From NCBI RefSeq assembly GCF_009728145.1, contig NZ_WOCA01000004.1, positions 217,898 to 281,897 of the forward strand: 64,000 bases of DNA, in the 5' to 3' direction. Positions 46,489-55,695 of this stretch are shown one piece after another. Position 1 is the stretch's first letter. The number at the start of each line of letters is the position of its first letter. A program made the position numbers and the translations under genes. The stretch is from Ornithinibacillus caprae (GTDB taxonomy: Bacteria; Bacillota; Bacilli; Bacillales; Amphibacillaceae). A model generated the notes under the pieces. It saw only the letters and a program-made list of their open reading frames with translations. It made no database searches and was not told the DNA's origin.

Positions 46489-46722
46489 AATGAACACTCT
46501 CTTTCTAATTATGTGTAAACAAGTTTCATAACCTGTTGTATTCCCATTTTTAAGTATACATCAAAACGCAATAATTTTTAAGTTGCTAGAAATATGGATT
46601 GGTATTTTAAGAGTTGTGATAAAGTGAATTGGAAACAAAAAGTGGGTTCAAATCTATTTACTTTTTTCGAAAATAGGAATAATATACTTAGGGGCACGAA
46701 ATATTAAAGGCGGCGATCAACC

Positions 46723-47964
46723 ATGAGTCTGTTCTTCAAAGAATGGTCCGATCAGTTTAAGACGTATAATAAAAATATTAAACTGGCAATCTTAGCAAAT
46801 TTATATTCCCAGATTGGACTGGGAATGTTTATGGTTATATATAATTTTTATATTCGCGAGCTGGGAATGAGTCAGGATGTAAATGGTCAAGTAATTGCAT
46901 TACAGGCACTTGCTACAGCCATTATTTTAGTACCAGCTGGAATCTTAAGTGATAGACTAGGTCGAAAGAAAGTAATGATTTTTGGGGTTATATTCTCCGG
47001 GTTTGTTTTAATCTTTCGTAGTATAGTAGAGTTTCAATCTCTTTTATTGACACTGGGGTTTGGAACCGGTTTGTTTATCGCATTTTTACAAGTATCAACC
47101 ATTCCTTGGCTTGCAGAAAACTCAACTCCAAAGCAACGTGTTCATTTATTTAGCTTACATGCTGCAATCATGACAGGTGCACAAGTTATCGGAAGTTTAC
47201 TTGGTGGTGGTTTAACGGACTTATTTGCATTAGTTACAACGGATTTAATGAGTGTACGATATACTCTAATAATTGGTGGGATATTTTATCTACTAGCGTT
47301 TTTCCCAATTGTTAAAATGACAGAGCGTCCGAAGCCCATTGTAGAGAAAAAAGAAAAAATAAATCTAAAAGTCTTCTTTAAAAATAATAAAACAGGATTT
47401 AAGATTATTGCGTTATTTGCGTTTGCTCAATTATTAATCGGTTTTGGTAGTGGGTTAGTTGTTCCGTACTTAAACCTTTATTTCGCTGATCGTTTTGAGG
47501 CATCTAATTCGGTAGTGGGCTTAGTTATCTCATTAGGCCAGGGGGCAACAGCCATAGCGATGTTTATTGGACCTATGGTAGTTAAAAGAATTGGTGAGGT
47601 TCGAGCGGTCGTGACGTTGCAATTATTATCCTTACCGTTTCTATTAATCACTGCTTATACGCAAAATATATGGATAGCAAGTATTGGATTTCTATTTAGA
47701 CAGGCATTAATGAATGCTGGAAATCCAATTCAAGCATCACTAATGATGTCTAAAGTAGATGACTCGGTAAAAGGATTGGCAAATTCGGTAAACCAGATGG
47801 TATTCCAATTAGGTTGGGCGTTTATGGGGCCAGTATCCACGTCTATCGTGTTAGCCTCAGGAGCCTATTGGGGATATGCACATGTCTTTACCATAACAGC
47901 TGGTCTATACCTAATAGCATCCCTATACTTCTTCTTCGTATTCCGCTCACTCAAATCAGAATAG
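46723..47964 (+). CDS. Major facilitator superfamily transporter
   Basis: A 413-aa protein with 12 predicted helices in two halves joined by a charged loop near 205-220. The MFS motif A appears as 'GILSDRLGRKKVMIFG' in loop 2-3. It is a proton-driven exporter or importer; the substrate is unknown, but drug-efflux types share this size. The ribosome site AAAGGCGG is imperfect. It is a single gene followed by a very strong inverted repeat. Confidence 0.85.
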   Translation: MSLFFKEWSDQFKTYNKNIKLAILANLYSQIGLGMFMVIYNFYIRELGMSQDVNGQVIALQALATAIILVPAGILSDRLGRKKVMIFGVIFSGFVLIFRSIVEFQSLLLTLGFGTGLFIAFLQVSTIPWLAENSTPKQRVHLFSLHAAIMTGAQVIGSLLGGGLTDLFALVTTDLMSVRYTLIIGGIFYLLAFFPIVKMTERPKPIVEKKEKINLKVFFKNNKTGFKIIALFAFAQLLIGFGSGLVVPYLNLYFADRFEASNSVVGLVISLGQGATAIAMFIGPMVVKRIGEVRAVVTLQLLSLPFLLITAYTQNIWIASIGFLFRQALMNAGNPIQASLMMSKVDDSVKGLANSVNQMVFQLGWAFMGPVSTSIVLASGAYWGYAHVFTITAGLYLIASLYFFFVFRSLKSE

Positions 47965-47976
47965 TACCAGTATGTC

Positions 47977-48017
47977 GGTGCCTGTCACTTGTCGATATTC
48001 GACAAGTGACAGGCACC
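47977..48017 (+). repeat. Perfect 19-bp inverted repeat with GTGCCTGTCAC arms
   Basis: Left arm 47977-47995 (GGTGCCTGTCACTTGTCGA), 3-nt loop, right arm 47999-48017. It lies 12 nt after the MFS stop and probably terminates it. Arms with GGTGCCTGTCAC recur widely in Bacillaceae genomes as I recall, so this is likely a copy of a genome-wide palindromic repeat. Confidence 0.85.
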
Positions 48018-48106
48018 TTTAATTATTCTTCACAAAATCTTTACGTGTCCTTAATATCTGATTGGTACAATTTTACTATATCGCATGATACCTAGGGGGC
48101 ATAAAG

Positions 48107-49801
48107 TTGGATATCACAAAACAGAAATATAATAGATTAAAAGAAGTTAGCTTAAGGGTAAGGTTATTAGTTATTTTTATATCACTGTTAGTTATATCAA
48201 TTGTTTTGGTTGGAATATCCTCTTATATGAAAGCTAGGGATACGACTATGGATGCAATTGAAAATAGACTAGTTCGTGAAGCGGAATTAATGGGATATAT
48301 AGCAAATAATTTAAAATTCACTTACGTAAGTGATGACGATTACTTCATGCAACAGCTGGACATAAATATACGTTCACAGCATGAAAAACTAGATCAAGAC
48401 GGGATTACATCTGATTATTTTTACATAACAAATAATGAATTAACGCCATTCTCAGTAAGTCAGGATACCATTCCGACTATTTCAGAAGACCTCATACATA
48501 CGATTAGCGAATCAAAGAATGGCATCTTACATCGGAATATTGAAGGAGTAAAATACACCATAACCTTTCGAGAGATGGAAGAAATTGATGGTATTTATGT
48601 ATTACTGGTTCCAACAGCATCCTATATGGGGAATGTAAATCAAATGGCATATTTTACAATTGCTGTTGGATTAGGAAGCATAGTTGTTTCCACGATAGCT
48701 ATTATTTTGTTTGTAAGAAGTTTTACAAAGCCGATTACGGTGTTACGTGAAACGATGAGAAAAGTACGGAATGGAGAATTACACTATTCGAAGGAGCTTA
48801 AAACTTCAATTCCTGAGATTACTTCCTTACATAAGAGCTATAATGCGATGATTCAGTATATGACAAGCATATTGAAGGAAATTAAAGGTACAACAGCTAA
48901 CCTAGAACAAACTGGTGAAGAGCTACAACAATCATCTAGAGGAACCTTGGAATCTAGTCATGATGTGATCGAAGCTATTCAAGTTGTGAAGAATGGAGCA
49001 GAACAAACTGCTACTAGCTCGGAAACCAGTGTTGACTATTTCAAGACGATGAAAGATAAAATTGACTCCATGATAACTAATATGAGTGAGGTTTTTCATC
49101 GTGCTGATGAAATGAATCATTCTGCAATGTACGGGGAAAAAAGCATGGAAAAATTAATCACTACCATTCGTACATTTGAAACAGATTTTGAAGATTTAAC
49201 AGCTACAATCCATCAAGTACATCATAGCTCACATTCGATCAGCCAGCTTGTTGGACTTATACAAGGGATTGCAGAGCAAACAAAACTACTTTCTCTTAAT
49301 GCTAGCATCGAGGCTGCACGTGCAGGGGAGGCGGGAAATGGCTTTGCTGTTGTTGCAAATGAGGTAGGAAAACTAGCGGAACAATCTTCAAGTGCAGCTG
49401 TACAAATTACCGAAACCATAGCGAACATGGAGGATCTGACCACTAGTGCTTCCGATGAGTTTGATAAGATGCTATCTAAAACAAAATCTACATTGGATAT
49501 ATCTGATGAATCTAAACAATCTATCGATAATTTGATGGTGGAGATAGCAAACGTAAGTAGTGAACTTCAAGGAATGCAGGGAGAATTGAAGGAATTAGAA
49601 GAAATTCTACCAGGGTTAGAGCAAGAAACGGAAAGCTTTTTATCGGTGTCACAAGAAACATTAGCTAGTACAGAGGAAATGCTAGCTAGTAGTGAAAGTC
49701 AAGTACAGCAAATGGAAGCAACACATGCAATTGGCAAAAGATTAATGAAAATTTCTCAATCCTTGACTGATCATACAAAAAGATTTCAGGTAGAAAAATA
49801 A
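48107..49801 (+). CDS. Methyl-accepting chemotaxis protein
   Basis: A 564-aa receptor. Helix 1 is at about 18-38, an outside Cache-like sensor domain at about 40-180, helix 2 at about 182-204, then HAMP. The signalling hairpin tip is '[31 protein letters not shown]' in separate blocks, highly conserved in MCPs. It controls CheA kinase activity. The ligand is unknown. The TTG start follows AGGGGG. No che genes are near, so it is an orphan receptor. Confidence 0.93.
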   Translation: MDITKQKYNRLKEVSLRVRLLVIFISLLVISIVLVGISSYMKARDTTMDAIENRLVREAELMGYIANNLKFTYVSDDDYFMQQLDINIRSQHEKLDQDGITSDYFYITNNELTPFSVSQDTIPTISEDLIHTISESKNGILHRNIEGVKYTITFREMEEIDGIYVLLVPTASYMGNVNQMAYFTIAVGLGSIVVSTIAIILFVRSFTKPITVLRETMRKVRNGELHYSKELKTSIPEITSLHKSYNAMIQYMTSILKEIKGTTANLEQTGEELQQSSRGTLESSHDVIEAIQVVKNGAEQTATSSETSVDYFKTMKDKIDSMITNMSEVFHRADEMNHSAMYGEKSMEKLITTIRTFETDFEDLTATIHQVHHSSHSISQLVGLIQGIAEQTKLLSLNASIEAARAGEAGNGFAVVANEVGKLAEQSSSAAVQITETIANMEDLTTSASDEFDKMLSKTKSTLDISDESKQSIDNLMVEIANVSSELQGMQGELKELEEILPGLEQETESFLSVSQETLASTEEMLASSESQVQQMEATHAIGKRLMKISQSLTDHTKRFQVEK

Positions 49802-49864
49802 AATAAAGACTAACGAAGCAAAATATAATAAGAGATATTAATAGATATGTCGAATTGAAATAAT

Positions 49865-49902
49865 CAAAGCCCCTCAATGATACTAATCATTGAGGGGCTT
49901 TG
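49865..49902. terminator. Bidirectional terminator
   Basis: CAAAGCCCCTCAATGAT and ATCATTGAGGGGCTTTG, a perfect 17-bp stem with 4-nt loop between two convergent genes. Confidence 0.92.
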
Positions 49903-49911
49903 ATGAAAAAA

Positions 49912-50826
49912 TTATTTCTTTACAGCGTGAATAAAATGAATTGTCTCAAATGCAGACAAATAATCCGTCCTATTTGAAAAGAAAAGTTCATTGATCTTAG
50001 TTGGTGATAGATGTTCATAAATTAATAAACCTGATCTTTCTAACATATTTTCAATTTCATTATAAGTGAAATTCGATTTCATTGGTTCTCCACTTGCTGA
50101 AGCCATTTTTACCATATTTTCAACTCTATTAGATAATCCTTTTTCTTCAAAGAGTTTTTCGTCTGCATAATCTAAAACAATAGAGCTACCTGATGGGACG
50201 TTAGCAAATAAATGATTGATCAAGCCCGTAATCTCCTCTTTAGTTAAATAATATGAAACTCCCAGAAGGCTAAAGAAAGTTTTTTTGTTATCAAACCCTT
50301 CATCTACTAAATCTTGAAGAGAAAACTTAGTAGTAAAGTCCTTAGAGACAAAATGAAGATTATTCGGGATATTAAAATTAGCATCATTCAATTTTTTCTT
50401 TTTAAATGCTTGTGTAGCTGGATAATCAATTTCAAATATGTTTAAGCGTTTTTTTAATTCTGGATGGCGGAAACAGAAAGTATCTAACCCAGCTCCCAGT
50501 ATGACATACTGTTTTACCCCTAACTTAACTTCATTAAGTAATACGTTTTCGCAATAGGCAGAACGTGCTAAGGGTGTTGGGGAAAGCTGGACTTGTGTAA
50601 TCCATTTTAATATTTCTTCTGAATCATCTTTAAATCTTTGCCCAATATCTCTGTTGAAAAAGTTTATGCCGTTAATCATATTCTTGCTGATAGATGAAAA
50701 CTCTTCTTGAGAAATTAAATTGTGTGCAATATAATCATCAAAAATTTTTGGTGTGTCATATTTACTGTGATATGCTCGACCAAAAGCCGATACTAAGGAA
50801 GTTAAACTGGACTCATTTTGCTTCAT
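49912..50826 (-). CDS. SAM-dependent methyltransferase, PPM/leucine-carboxyl-methyltransferase-like (COG3315)
   Basis: A 304-aa enzyme with the family's motifs: 'SARSAYCENVLL'-like region (146 area), 'QYVILGAGLDTFCFRHPEL' for SAM binding, 'FEIDYPATQAFK' for the acidic loop, and 'FFSLLGVSYYLTKEEI'. The family methylates carboxyl groups of small molecules or peptides. The ATG at 50826 has GGGAGG before it; the frame runs further upstream through the leader hairpin, but that is not needed for the domain. Its control region is unusual: a consensus promoter followed by a terminator hairpin directly before the gene. Confidence 0.8.
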   Translation of the reverse strand: MKQNESSLTSLVSAFGRAYHSKYDTPKIFDDYIAHNLISQEEFSSISKNMINGINFFNRDIGQRFKDDSEEILKWITQVQLSPTPLARSAYCENVLLNEVKLGVKQYVILGAGLDTFCFRHPELKKRLNIFEIDYPATQAFKKKKLNDANFNIPNNLHFVSKDFTTKFSLQDLVDEGFDNKKTFFSLLGVSYYLTKEEITGLINHLFANVPSGSSIVLDYADEKLFEEKGLSNRVENMVKMASASGEPMKSNFTYNEIENMLERSGLLIYEHLSPTKINELFFSNRTDYLSAFETIHFIHAVKK

Positions 50827-50840
50827 ACCATTTTCCTCCC

Positions 50841-50880
50841 ATAAAAAAATAAGATTACCCCTGGCCAGGAGAATCTTATT
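50841..50880 (-). terminator. Leader terminator (putative attenuator) of the methyltransferase gene
   Basis: Arms 50864-50880 and 50848-50863 (on the mRNA AATAAGATT-CTCCTGG then CCAGGGGT-AATCTTATT) form a nearly full stem, followed by seven U and then the ribosome site. Its position between promoter and gene means transcripts would stop before the gene unless antitermination occurs. Confidence 0.8.
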
Positions 50881-50905
50881 ATACACAACAAAATAATAAA
50901 AGTAA

Positions 50906-50934
50906 ATTATAGCACAAATCAATTTTTTTGTCAA
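50906..50934 (-). promoter_or_regulatory. Consensus SigA promoter of the methyltransferase gene
   Basis: Minus strand TTGACA (50929-50934) and TATAAT (50906-50911), 17 nt apart: both hexamers are perfect. Transcription should start near 50899, giving a leader of about 73 nt. Confidence 0.92.
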
Positions 50935-50965
50935 TAAATTTAAAGGTGTTATAAAGAGGGAAAAG

Positions 50966-51075
50966 GTTAAATAGTTAAACAAGGCGATCATTGAAATTGG
51001 CCGCCTTTCTCTATTTTAAAGTTTTGACTTTAATATTAGAATATTATGGTAGTATTGAACTGACACGAAGCAGGT
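50966..51075 (+). repeat. Cassette-array spacer S0
   Basis: The first of seven related spacers. It has 'AAATAGTTAAACAAGG', a terminator-like hairpin AAGGCG/CGCCTT (50981-51007), the promoter-like 'AGAATATTATGGTAGTAT' and 'CACGAAGCAG'. Order of parts is the same in other spacers. Confidence 0.6.
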
Positions 51076-51111
51076 TTATAAAATATGGAATAGAAAGTTG
51101 GGGTAGAGAAA

Positions 51112-51462
51112 ATGGAACACAATATGGGACTTTATGAAACGCCTTTTAATTCGATGAAGTCAGGTAGAAAGAAAGTTGAAGTAAGATTAAATGATGAGAA
51201 AAGAAGAAAGTTGAGGATAGGGGACACTATAAGATTCACAAAAGTACCAGAAAGCAATGAGACATTAACTGTTGAGGTTATTGAATTAAGGGAGTTTCCA
51301 ACATTCCAAGAAATGTATGAGAGCATACCTGCAAGTGATTTTGATGCTGTTGGTGGTTCAATTGACGAAATGATAGCAAGGACTTACCGAATATATACTC
51401 CAGAGGAAGAAAAGGCATGGGGTACAGTAGCAATTAAAATAAAATTATTAGAAGAATACTAA
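51112..51462 (+). CDS. ASCH-domain protein
   Basis: A 116-aa PUA-like ASCH domain: 'MGLYETPFNSMKSGRKKVEVRL' in the first part with the conserved 'I/M-K-S-G-x-K-x-x-E-x-R' pattern, 'RIGDTIRFT' next, and 'AWGTVAIKIKLLEEY' at the end. ASCH proteins bind RNA or hydrolyse modified nucleosides (as in E. coli YqfB). GGGGTAGAG precedes the ATG. First gene of the cassette-like array, flanked by S0 and S1. Confidence 0.82.
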   Translation: MEHNMGLYETPFNSMKSGRKKVEVRLNDEKRRKLRIGDTIRFTKVPESNETLTVEVIELREFPTFQEMYESIPASDFDAVGGSIDEMIARTYRIYTPEEEKAWGTVAIKIKLLEEY

Positions 51463-51530
51463 TTAAAGTAACGAGCGCGTTATTTGAACATGTTCAAACA
51501 CTTATTATTATAACGGAGCACAATAGTAGA
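51463..51530 (+). repeat. Cassette-array spacer S1
   Basis: It reads 'AAAGTAACGAGCGCGTTATTTGAAC', then the short dyad TTGAACATGTTCAA, then 'TAACGGAGCACAATAGTAG'. The AACG...TTGAA block and ACGGAGCA match the other spacers; the promoter part is reduced. Confidence 0.5.
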
Positions 51531-51568
51531 AATATACGTTGAATACAACGAAGGAGAAGTTGTAACTA

Positions 51569-52045
51569 ATGAGCTATGAAATTATTAAAGCGAGTTTTGA
51601 TAATAAAGAAACACTTATGAATTTATTACAATTCTACATTTATGATTTTTCAGAGTTTATTGACGTCCATGTTGAGGAAAATGGGAGGTTCGGTGAGTAT
51701 CCTTTAAACGATTATTGGACTGAAGATAATCATTTCCCATATTTAATTAGGTTAAATGGAAATTATGCAGGATTTGCCTTGGTTAAATTAATAGAAACAG
51801 AAACTAAATCCTATTTTTCAATTTCTGAATTCTTTATTATGAAAAAATATCGAAGAGCTGGTGTAGGCAAATTTGTCGCTAAAGATATTTTTCGATTACA
51901 TAAGGGAGATTGGGAAGTTTTCCAAATGGAAAAAAATGAACCAGCACAATTGTTTTGGAGAAATGTAATCAAGGAGTACACAAGTGGACAATTTACTGAA
52001 CGAATAGAAGAAGGTAAAAGAATAACACAAGAGTTTGTTAGTTAA
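51569..52045 (+). CDS. GNAT-family N-acetyltransferase
   Basis: A 158-aa acetyltransferase. The acetyl-CoA loop is 'KKYRRAGVGKFVAKDIF' (R-x-x-G-x-G/A type), and 'FSISEFFIM' is the preceding strand. The acceptor is unknown. AAGGAGAAG lies before the ATG. Second gene of the array; it is unrelated to its neighbours. Confidence 0.85.
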   Translation: MSYEIIKASFDNKETLMNLLQFYIYDFSEFIDVHVEENGRFGEYPLNDYWTEDNHFPYLIRLNGNYAGFALVKLIETETKSYFSISEFFIMKKYRRAGVGKFVAKDIFRLHKGDWEVFQMEKNEPAQLFWRNVIKEYTSGQFTERIEEGKRITQEFVS

Positions 52046-52089
52046 GTAATTAAACAAAAAGTCACTTTGTTAAAACTTTCACTTAAACA

Positions 52090-52200
52090 AACGTGGGCAA
52101 TAGTTGAACAAGAGATCATCAAATCGGTGGTCTTTATTTTTATAATAAATGGTTGGAATATTATGTTAATATAATTATAAGGAACCGGCGGAATAGTGTA
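52090..52200 (+). repeat. Cassette-array spacer S2
   Basis: It has 'GGGCAATAGTTGAACAAG', the hairpin GATCATC/GGTGGTC with TTTATTTTT (52113-52141), 'GGAATATTATGTTAATATAA' as promoter, and 'GGAACCGGCGGAATAGTG'. Best match to S6 over more than 70 nt. Confidence 0.7.
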
Positions 52201-52267
52201 ATAAGCGAAGAAAGATAATTAAGTAGTATATGATTTTCATAAATGGGGACAGAGGGTGAACAGTATC

Positions 52268-52953
52268 GTGATATTTTTTGACATAGATGCAACATTACTT
52301 GACCATGACCGAGCAGAAAAAATGGGAGCAATTGAATTTTATAGAATTTATGAAAATGATTTAGAGTATGATGAAAACGAATTTGTTGAACTATGGTATA
52401 TCTTATCTGAGAAATACTTTGAAAAGTTTTTAGCGAAAGAATTGTCCTTTCAAGAACAACGAAGAATGCGGATTAAAGATTTGTTTGGTCATCATTTAAA
52501 CGACGAACAAGCAGATAGTAAATATAATAATTATTTGGGTTTATACAAAAGTAATTGGACACCTTTTAAGGATGTAGTTCCTTGCTTAAAGCAACTGAAA
52601 CAACAGGATTTCGCCTTGGAATAATAAGTAATGGTGAATATAATCAACAATTAGAAAAGTTAGAGTTAATAAAGATACATAATTTTTTTGATTGTATTAT
52701 TACTTCAAGTGAAATAGGAGTGGCTAAACCTAATACTACTATTTTTCAAGAAGCATGTAGTCAAGCGAAAGTTCAAGCACATAAAAGTTATTATATAGGA
52801 GATAGGCTTGAAACTGATGCAATAGGAAGTAAAAAAGCAGGGATGGTAGGAATATGGTTAAATCGAAAAAATAACACCACCAATACAGATGTAATAGTAA
52901 TACATAGCCTCGATGAATTAACAGGGGTATTTGATATTTCTTTATTAAAGTAA
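52268..52953 (+). pseudogene. HAD-superfamily hydrolase, frameshifted
   Basis: Two overlapping frames make one HAD hydrolase of the YjjG type. The first (52268-52624) has motif I 'FFDIDATLLDH' and the cap domain. The second (from about 52590 to 52953) has motif II 'LGIISNGE', the Lys of motif III in 'GVAKPNTTIF' and motif IV 'YYIGDRLETDAIG'. The frame shifts by one base within 52590-52624, around 'KQLKQQ' / 'TTGFRLG'. The GTG at 52268 is preferred to one at 52256 because AGAGG fits it better. It may be dead, or a sequencing error. Confidence 0.8.
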
Positions 52954-53070
52954 CTGGGGCAATAGTTGAAAAGAGCAAAGCTGTTATAATACGCACTGTC
53001 TTTAATATTCTAGATATAATTTCTATAAAACTCTTTAGAATTAAGATAGGTTATTGAACTTGCGAAGCAG
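52951..53070 (+). repeat. Cassette-array spacer S3
   Basis: It begins with the stop codon of the HAD gene: 'TAACTGGGGCAATAGTTGAA', then diverged terminator and promoter parts and 'ACTTGCGAAGCAG' before the next gene. Confidence 0.6.
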
Positions 53071-53097
53071 TTTACTTGAAGAAGAGGAGGGGCTTAT

Positions 53098-53463
53098 TTG
53101 AGGAGTATTCTATCATTGTTTTTTGTGATTTTTATACTAATGACGGGATGTAGTGATGGAATAGAAACAGAGACTTATGATAATAGTGATGGAGAGGAAG
53201 TTCCGATTCCTTCTATAGAATTTGGTATATCTGATAATAAAGTCCTCAGTGGAGAAGTTATCAAAAAAAGAAAGAAAGAGATCACTCTTGAGGTTAGCGG
53301 TGATTCCATTATTGGTGAAGGTACAATCTGGGTTAAGGTTGATGATGAAAATATGTTGGTTGACATAAAAAAAGGACAGAAAGTAAATGTTTGGTATGAT
53401 TACATTAGGGAGTCGTATCCACCACAAACTACAGGGTTAAAAATTGAAGTTGAAAGCAAGTAA
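53098..53463 (+). CDS. Small lipoprotein, possibly DUF3221-like
   Basis: A 121-aa protein. The signal peptide ends in the lipobox 'LMTGC' (Cys18). The mature domain has beta strands 'LSGEVIKKRKKEITLEV' and 'GTIWVKVDD', the pattern of DUF3221 or OB-like domains. The TTG start follows GGAGG with 7 nt. Fourth unit of the array. The role is unknown. Confidence 0.7.
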   Translation: MRSILSLFFVIFILMTGCSDGIETETYDNSDGEEVPIPSIEFGISDNKVLSGEVIKKRKKEITLEVSGDSIIGEGTIWVKVDDENMLVDIKKGQKVNVWYDYIRESYPPQTTGLKIEVESK

Positions 53464-53751
53464 GCAATTATTTATTAGTTGATGGAAAAGTTATTAGGGT
53501 GAAAGGTTTTTATAAATATAGAATCATTGGAATCTAGTTTTAAAATTGAGATAAGGTATCTTCTGCTAACGATGGAAGTAAGATTAATAAGCATCAAGAC
53601 CTATTTCAGAATATTTCAAAGGTCTATTACTAGGAAATCACTCGTACGATAAGATGATAATTTCTAATGGTTGGTGTCAAGTAGTTTAATTAAAGGGGTA
53701 ATGAGTGGTTGTATGAACAAGGAGAAGTTACCAAAAAAGGGGGTAAGTTCA
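53464..53751. other. Intergenic stretch inside the array
   Basis: No gene is called. It has only weak traces of the spacer pattern ('CTGCTAACGATGGAAG'). Upstream in-frame starts (53671, 53701) of the next gene lack a good ribosome site. Confidence 0.4.
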
Positions 53752-54456
53752 TTGAAATCGGAAAAGCCAAAAATTCTTGTATTTGGTACTTTCCATATGT
53801 TTGAACATGAGGGTTTAGATTCTATTAAAAGACAAACTGAAATTGAGGAATTGGTATCTAAAATAGCACAATTTAAACCAACAAAAATTGCAGTAGAAAT
53901 GGTACCAGAAGATAGTGAAGTTATTAATGAAAAGTATAGACAATATAAATTGGGTACATATAAGTTAGAAATGAATGAAATCTTTCAAGTAGGCTTTCGT
54001 TTAGGTTTAAGGTTGGGGCATGAACAGATTTATCCAACAGATTGGATGGGTGAGTCTGAAATGGACTATGGAGAAGTGGAGAGCTGGGCTAAAGAAAATC
54101 AACCGGAACTTTTAAATGAAATATATGAGGAGTTTGAAATACCAGAATTAACGGATGGTAAAAGTATAGTAAATTATTATAAAGAATTAAATGAGCCCTC
54201 TTGGCTTAATAAGTTGCATAAGATGTATGTAAATTTGGCGCGTGTAGGTGATTTTAATAACTATATTGGAATGAAATGGTTAAGCTGGTGGTACAAAAGA
54301 AACTTAATTATGTTCGGTAATTTAACTCGACTTATTGAATCAGATAAGGAACGTATTCTATTTATAGTGGGTAGTTCGCATTCAACTATAGTAAACAAAT
54401 TCCTTGAAGAAAGTGATACATGTGAGGTAGTCCAACCATTAGGTTTTTTATCTTAA
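53752..54456 (+). CDS. DUF5694 protein (TraB/ChaN-like fold)
   Basis: A 234-aa protein. It begins with 'KPKILVFGTFHMFEHEGLD', where GTFH matches the GTxH strand of TraB-type proteins, then 'KIAVEMVPE' and, near the end, 'ILFIVGSSHSTIV' (the second His motif). I assign it to DUF5694 from memory. The TTG at 53752 is preferred because AAGGGGGT lies 7 nt before it. It is distantly related in fold to the TraB protein at 44556. Confidence 0.65.
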   Translation: MKSEKPKILVFGTFHMFEHEGLDSIKRQTEIEELVSKIAQFKPTKIAVEMVPEDSEVINEKYRQYKLGTYKLEMNEIFQVGFRLGLRLGHEQIYPTDWMGESEMDYGEVESWAKENQPELLNEIYEEFEIPELTDGKSIVNYYKELNEPSWLNKLHKMYVNLARVGDFNNYIGMKWLSWWYKRNLIMFGNLTRLIESDKERILFIVGSSHSTIVNKFLEESDTCEVVQPLGFLS

Positions 54457-54545
54457 TCTAACGGGTGGCGTTAATTCAAGAAGGATTAACCTTAATTTTG
54501 TAGAACTTATTGTACTAACGGAGCAGTTTAGTGGAAGATCGATGT
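54455..54545 (+). repeat. Cassette-array spacer S5
   Basis: It reads 'TCTAACGGGTGGCGTTAATTC' with the inverted pair TAACG/CGTTA, then 'AAGAAGGATTAA', a short AT-rich part and 'CTAACGGAGCAGTTTAGTGG'. The ACGGAGCAG end matches S0, S1 and S3. Confidence 0.6.
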
Positions 54546-54615
54546 TTTACTTGTGCTTCACTCTCGAGCCATTTTTACGGAATAAATAAAACCTATACTG
54601 AACGGGGTGTATAAA

Positions 54616-55043
54616 GTGAATCGGCTAATTGTTAGCTAGGTTATCATTATTTGTTTAATTGTTGTAAATGGGTGTAGTGAAGCTGAGGGGATAGAGAAAT
54701 TTAAAATTTCTGATGGAGATCCAGTTGTTTGACTCATAATTTAGAATACGGTATGGAAGCAGAACTTAAAGGTGTTTTTGAATACGATAATGAAACGAAA
54801 TGCTTGTATATTAAGAGCACCATCAAAGATGATCTAAATCCTATTAATGTACCCATTTGGCCAAAGGGTACTACTACATATATAGATAATGATCGACATG
54901 GTGTTAAAATTCCAGACCATGGAACTTACCTTGAGGGAGATATTGTAGAAGGTGGTGGTGGTGGTGGAGTTGATGTTTCGAATTTAGAAAGTGACTGTCT
55001 GGAAAATGGTATAAACTTTGCAGTTACAAGCCTCAATAAATAA
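54616..55043 (+). pseudogene. Broken small lipoprotein gene
   Basis: A GTG at 54616 starts a lipoprotein signal ('NRLIVS-stop-VIIICLIVVNGC') interrupted by TAG after 7 codons, and the frame ends at TGA near 54731. The -1/+2 frame from 54729 continues 'THNLEYGMEAELKGVFEY...' to TAA at 55041-55043. The C-terminal part has 'PINVPIWPKGTTTY' and a run of Gly in 'VEGGGGGGVDV', like lipoproteins of the DUF3221/OB type. One nonsense and one frameshift mutation mark it as a pseudogene. Confidence 0.75.
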
Positions 55044-55059
55044 AAAGCATAGTTCAAAG

Positions 55060-55185
55060 AATCGGGTGCAATAGTTCGATAAGGAATCATCAAATTGATG
55101 GTCTTTATATTTTGGATAAATATTTTAAATATTATGTTATTATTTAACTCTAAAGTTCTTGTAATAATAGGGCAAATCACTATAG
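55060..55185 (+). repeat. Cassette-array spacer S6
   Basis: 'CGGGTGCAATAGTTCGATAAGG', hairpin AATCATCAAATTGATG with TCTTTATATTTT, then 'TAAATATTATGTTATTATTT' and 'TAATAGGGCAAATCACTATAGG'. Close match to S2. Confidence 0.7.
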
Positions 55186-55213
55186 GACGTACCAAAACAA
55201 TGAGGGGATAATT

Positions 55214-55648
55214 ATGAATAAGGGAAAACTTCAAGTATTATATATTATTAGCGTTTTAGCATTGCTAATGATTTTTAGCAATAGGAATTATAACAGTATT
55301 GAAGAGCTAAGTTTTATAGTACCTGTTATACTTGTTGCTCTGTTAATAGGAATGATAGGGGTATATTTATTTGGAAAAGATATGAGACTTTATAAAAACT
55401 TGTATTTCATAAGTTATATGATTACGATAGGATTTGCATTTGTACCTGTTCTAGGGGTTTATATTGAAGATGGTAGTTATTATTATGGATTTCCTGCTCA
55501 ATGGTTCAATTACTATTCAAATGGCTATGTTAACTTTGAATTAGGAGGTTTTGTATTTAATTATTTTATTGTTTATTTAATTCTCCGTTTTTTAACTAAA
55601 ATATTTTTAAGATTTTCTAACGATAACTACACAGAAACAAGTAATTGA
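55214..55648 (+). CDS. Hypothetical four-helix membrane protein
   Basis: A 144-aa protein with helices near 7-24, 32-52, 62-82 and 105-130. A short outside part contains many Tyr ('EDGSYYYGFPAQWFNYYSNGY'-like segment around 87-107). No family is recognised. GAGGGGA lies before the ATG. Last gene of the array. Confidence 0.6.
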   Translation: MNKGKLQVLYIISVLALLMIFSNRNYNSIEELSFIVPVILVALLIGMIGVYLFGKDMRLYKNLYFISYMITIGFAFVPVLGVYIEDGSYYYGFPAQWFNYYSNGYVNFELGGFVFNYFIVYLILRFLTKIFLRFSNDNYTETSN

Positions 55649-55654
55649 TATTCA

Positions 55655-55680
55655 AGTAACGGGAACTTTAGTCAAACAAG
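55655..55680 (+). repeat. Cassette-array spacer S7, terminal copy
   Basis: Only the first block is present: 'AAGTAACGGGAACTTTAG' and TCAAACAAG. No promoter or GGAGCAG part follows, as expected at the end of an array. Confidence 0.5.
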
Positions 55681-55695
55681 ACAATAACAAAACAG

